Shown piece after piece: positions 62,092 to 64,000 of a stretch of DNA of 64,000 nt. Numbering within the stretch: the stretch's first letter is position 1; each line of letters opens with the position of its first letter. Origin of the DNA: Haliotis asinina (taxonomy: Eukaryota > Mollusca > Gastropoda > Lepetellida > Haliotidae); NCBI RefSeq assembly GCF_037392515.1, contig NC_090281.1:49514645-49578644 (forward strand), given 5' to 3'. The translations under genes were made by a program, and so were the position numbers. Under the pieces are notes generated by a model, which did not search any database, had not been told where the DNA came from, and saw only the letters and a list, made by a program, of their open reading frames with translations.

Positions 62092-62292
62092 ATGGCTGCG
62101 GTGAGAAGATGCAGGGACCTACTGAGGAGTTTGCGGCCTATATTATGGAAGGAGGGCATATTTACTAAACAACCAGTTCCAAGGAGGAGTTTGTACATGA
62201 TAGCAGCAGCCAGTGGTTGCACCTTAGCAATACACTGGTTTTATAAACAAGGACAAGACATAGTCCCGGTCGTTCACGCTCGTGAAACAGAG
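62092..62292 (+). CDS. First coding exon of a probable mitochondrial or membrane protein
   Basis: An ATG in strong context (AAAATGGCT) opens 67 codons that end exactly at a donor, GAG|GTGAGG, in phase 0. Reading on meets a stop within four codons. The protein begins MAAVRRCRDLLRSLRPIL, an Arg/Leu-rich, acid-free stretch like a mitochondrial presequence. A hydrophobic segment follows at about residues 34-50, after PRRSLYMIAAASGC, then a short polar tail ending in VVHARETE. That layout fits an inner-membrane protein. A resemblance to MICU-family N-termini crossed my mind but rests only on layout. Remaining exons lie beyond the window. The exon is likely; the function is unknown. Confidence 0.55.
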
Positions 62293-64000
62293 GTGAGGGT
62301 GTCATAAGAATTCCTCTCGCATACTTTACCTTTCGCCGTTTATACACAGTGCAGTGAAAATCACTCTAGATTAAAGTTGATTTCGTTTCAGAATACTCAT
62401 TAAAGATCAGATAATGGCGCCAAGGTGAATGTCTAATCCCTCAGGTGTCCGGTTGCAGTGTTTTTATAACAGTTTCATTTGTAAACATTGCGGCTGACTT
62501 GTTTCGTCTTGTCGGGAAGTGGTTTAATAGTGTCTGTGCCGGTCGTGATTTCGAAATGCCATCGCCATGTCCTCAGTCAAAGTCCCAAATATAAACTTTG
62601 CAATAAGGAGGTTGTGTAAGATAGTGTGCTATATTAAGGAATGAGTGGATGGTTTCTCAGTTTTCGACAGCTAGCTGAATACGTAAATCACAGTTATCTC
62701 CCTTGAAACCATTTGCCTTGTATGGCGATAACGCATTAATAGGGCTGATGAGCGTATACATAATTAGCCTGTGCTTGTGAGACATCATTAACTGATAACA
62801 TTGTTTAGCAAAGAAATATATGTCATTCTAAGTGAAAGGTAAACCATTTATTGGAATAAGGAGTGTCTCTTTCCTCACGTGAGGTCAGATTGTTCCTGTA
62901 ATAGTTATTTAATAATCGCATTCATAACTGAAACAGAAGAGAAGAATGTTGATGTGTAGGGATTAAATAAACTTCAACATTTGCTTCTGAAAATGGCCCA
63001 GTTTTATTGCTTGAAAACACAGCCTGCTTTGCTAGTTCCTTTCTTTCACAGTATCAGCACACTGGATTGTGTTGATGGATTTAACAGCTATGAAATGTAA
63101 TATCCTTTTTGTGTTCAGGGTTATTAATCTTGAGCTATTTTTTCCAACATGGGTGAATGTTTGAGCTGTTTTCTCTGTAAGCCACAACCACAGAAACTCA
63201 TCTTAAACCACACCTTTATTGGTTTAAATTGTAATTATAATTGATGGACAGAAACAAGTGGCCATTTCTTCTCTCTCTTCAAATTTGTGAGTGACAGACC
63301 ACAGTGCGTGAACTCTTGATATAAGGCTCATATATATGTTGGGAATGGTTTACAAACATATTTCAAAACACTTTTAATTCAGATGATAATGAGCCCTGTG
63401 TGGGAATGAGAATTGCCTGCAACTTGAAATTACTCAGTTCAGATTCTTTTTCCTCTGTTTTTTTTTGGCACCGAGGGCAACACATTGATAGGGATCAAAA
63501 GGAGTATGGGTTCCTCATATCAGTTACCAAACTTCATAACTACTTTAACATAATGTCTGCAAACAATAATATCACATAACATTTTAAGAATTAATGTGCT
63601 ATCAAATCTTATTAACTGTTTGTGCATTTTCAACTCTAAATATCAAATTATGAACATTGGGTGTTTTCCTTGATTCTCAAGGGGAACCATAAACTGACCT
63701 GCCTCTACCTAAATTACTTTCATTGACAAATGAATGTTAAGTTAGTTTCTGGATTTTACCAAACTCAATGGATATCCATGATTTGGCTGTCTTAAGTTAC
63801 ATTTGTTTTTCCTAACCTTGAAAGTAAAAGAATGGACGCTAAGCAAAGAGTCTTTTCTAAACAAAGTTGATGTTATCAAACAAATGCTAAGATTTTCAGC
63901 TGCCAATGGAACATACTCCAGTCTAGTTGTTAATTATTTTGAAAAGGTGTGAAAGGGAATCGCTAAGTCTTTTTGTTCAATCATGATGTTAGAGTAACAG
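62293..64000 (+). other. Probable intron 1 of the 62.1-kb gene
   Basis: AT-rich sequence follows the predicted GTGAGG donor to the window end. No second exon, repeat or long frame was recognised. Confidence 0.45.

Noticed and set aside
62092..62292. Naming this exon MICU3 or another specific mitochondrial gene
   Set aside because: Only the general layout is similar, and N-terminal targeting regions are poorly conserved. One exon is too little to name the gene.

Overview
The window looks like mostly non-coding nuclear DNA of an animal, most likely a gastropod mollusc and plausibly an abalone (Haliotis). Three things support this. The only genes I can support are intron-bearing animal-type genes with GT/AG splice sites. 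There is one Tc1-type DNA transposon. The sequence is peppered with tRNA-headed short interspersed elements ending in (ACTC)n tails, which I associate with Haliotis genomic and microsatellite clones. The genus is recalled, not tested. I see no bacterial-style operons, viral genes or CRISPR array.

Layout. 1-1.7 kb: a G-rich degenerate minisatellite, then a 36-bp minisatellite of 21 units. 1.7-8.5 kb: short interspersed copies and a pentamer microsatellite, no gene. 8.53-12.33 kb: a ~3.7-kb satellite of ~150 24-bp units with a 240-bp higher-order repeat, sitting inside a broken copy of an interspersed repeat. 12.3-20.2 kb: scattered repeats. 20.22-21.83 kb: an apparently intact Tc1 element with a 341-codon DD34E transposase. 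22-50 kb: repeats, microsatellites and several minisatellites (29.9, 33.8, 34.0-34.6, 38.6-38.9 and 39.2-39.6 kb), with no recognisable gene. 50.36-59.78 kb (minus strand): a fibroblast growth factor (FGF) gene with three coding exons and probably a 5' non-coding exon. 62.09 kb (plus strand): the first coding exon of a gene whose protein looks mitochondrial or membrane-anchored; it continues beyond the window.

The FGF gene and the 62.1-kb gene are head to head, about 2.3 kb apart between the predicted 5' non-coding exon and the other gene's ATG, so their promoters probably lie between 59.8 and 62.1 kb. The predicted FGF is secreted. It has a normal beta-trefoil core interrupted at the usual FGF intron positions, followed by an unusual ~150-residue, very basic, cysteine-containing tail encoded in the last exon.

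Two interspersed families recur. SINE-A has a tRNA-like head with A and B boxes. SINE-B has a different head carrying a B-box-like GATCGATGC. Both end in nearly the same tail (GCTGGAATATTGCT, then GCGGCGTAAAAC, then ACTC repeats), which suggests that one partner retrotransposon mobilised both.
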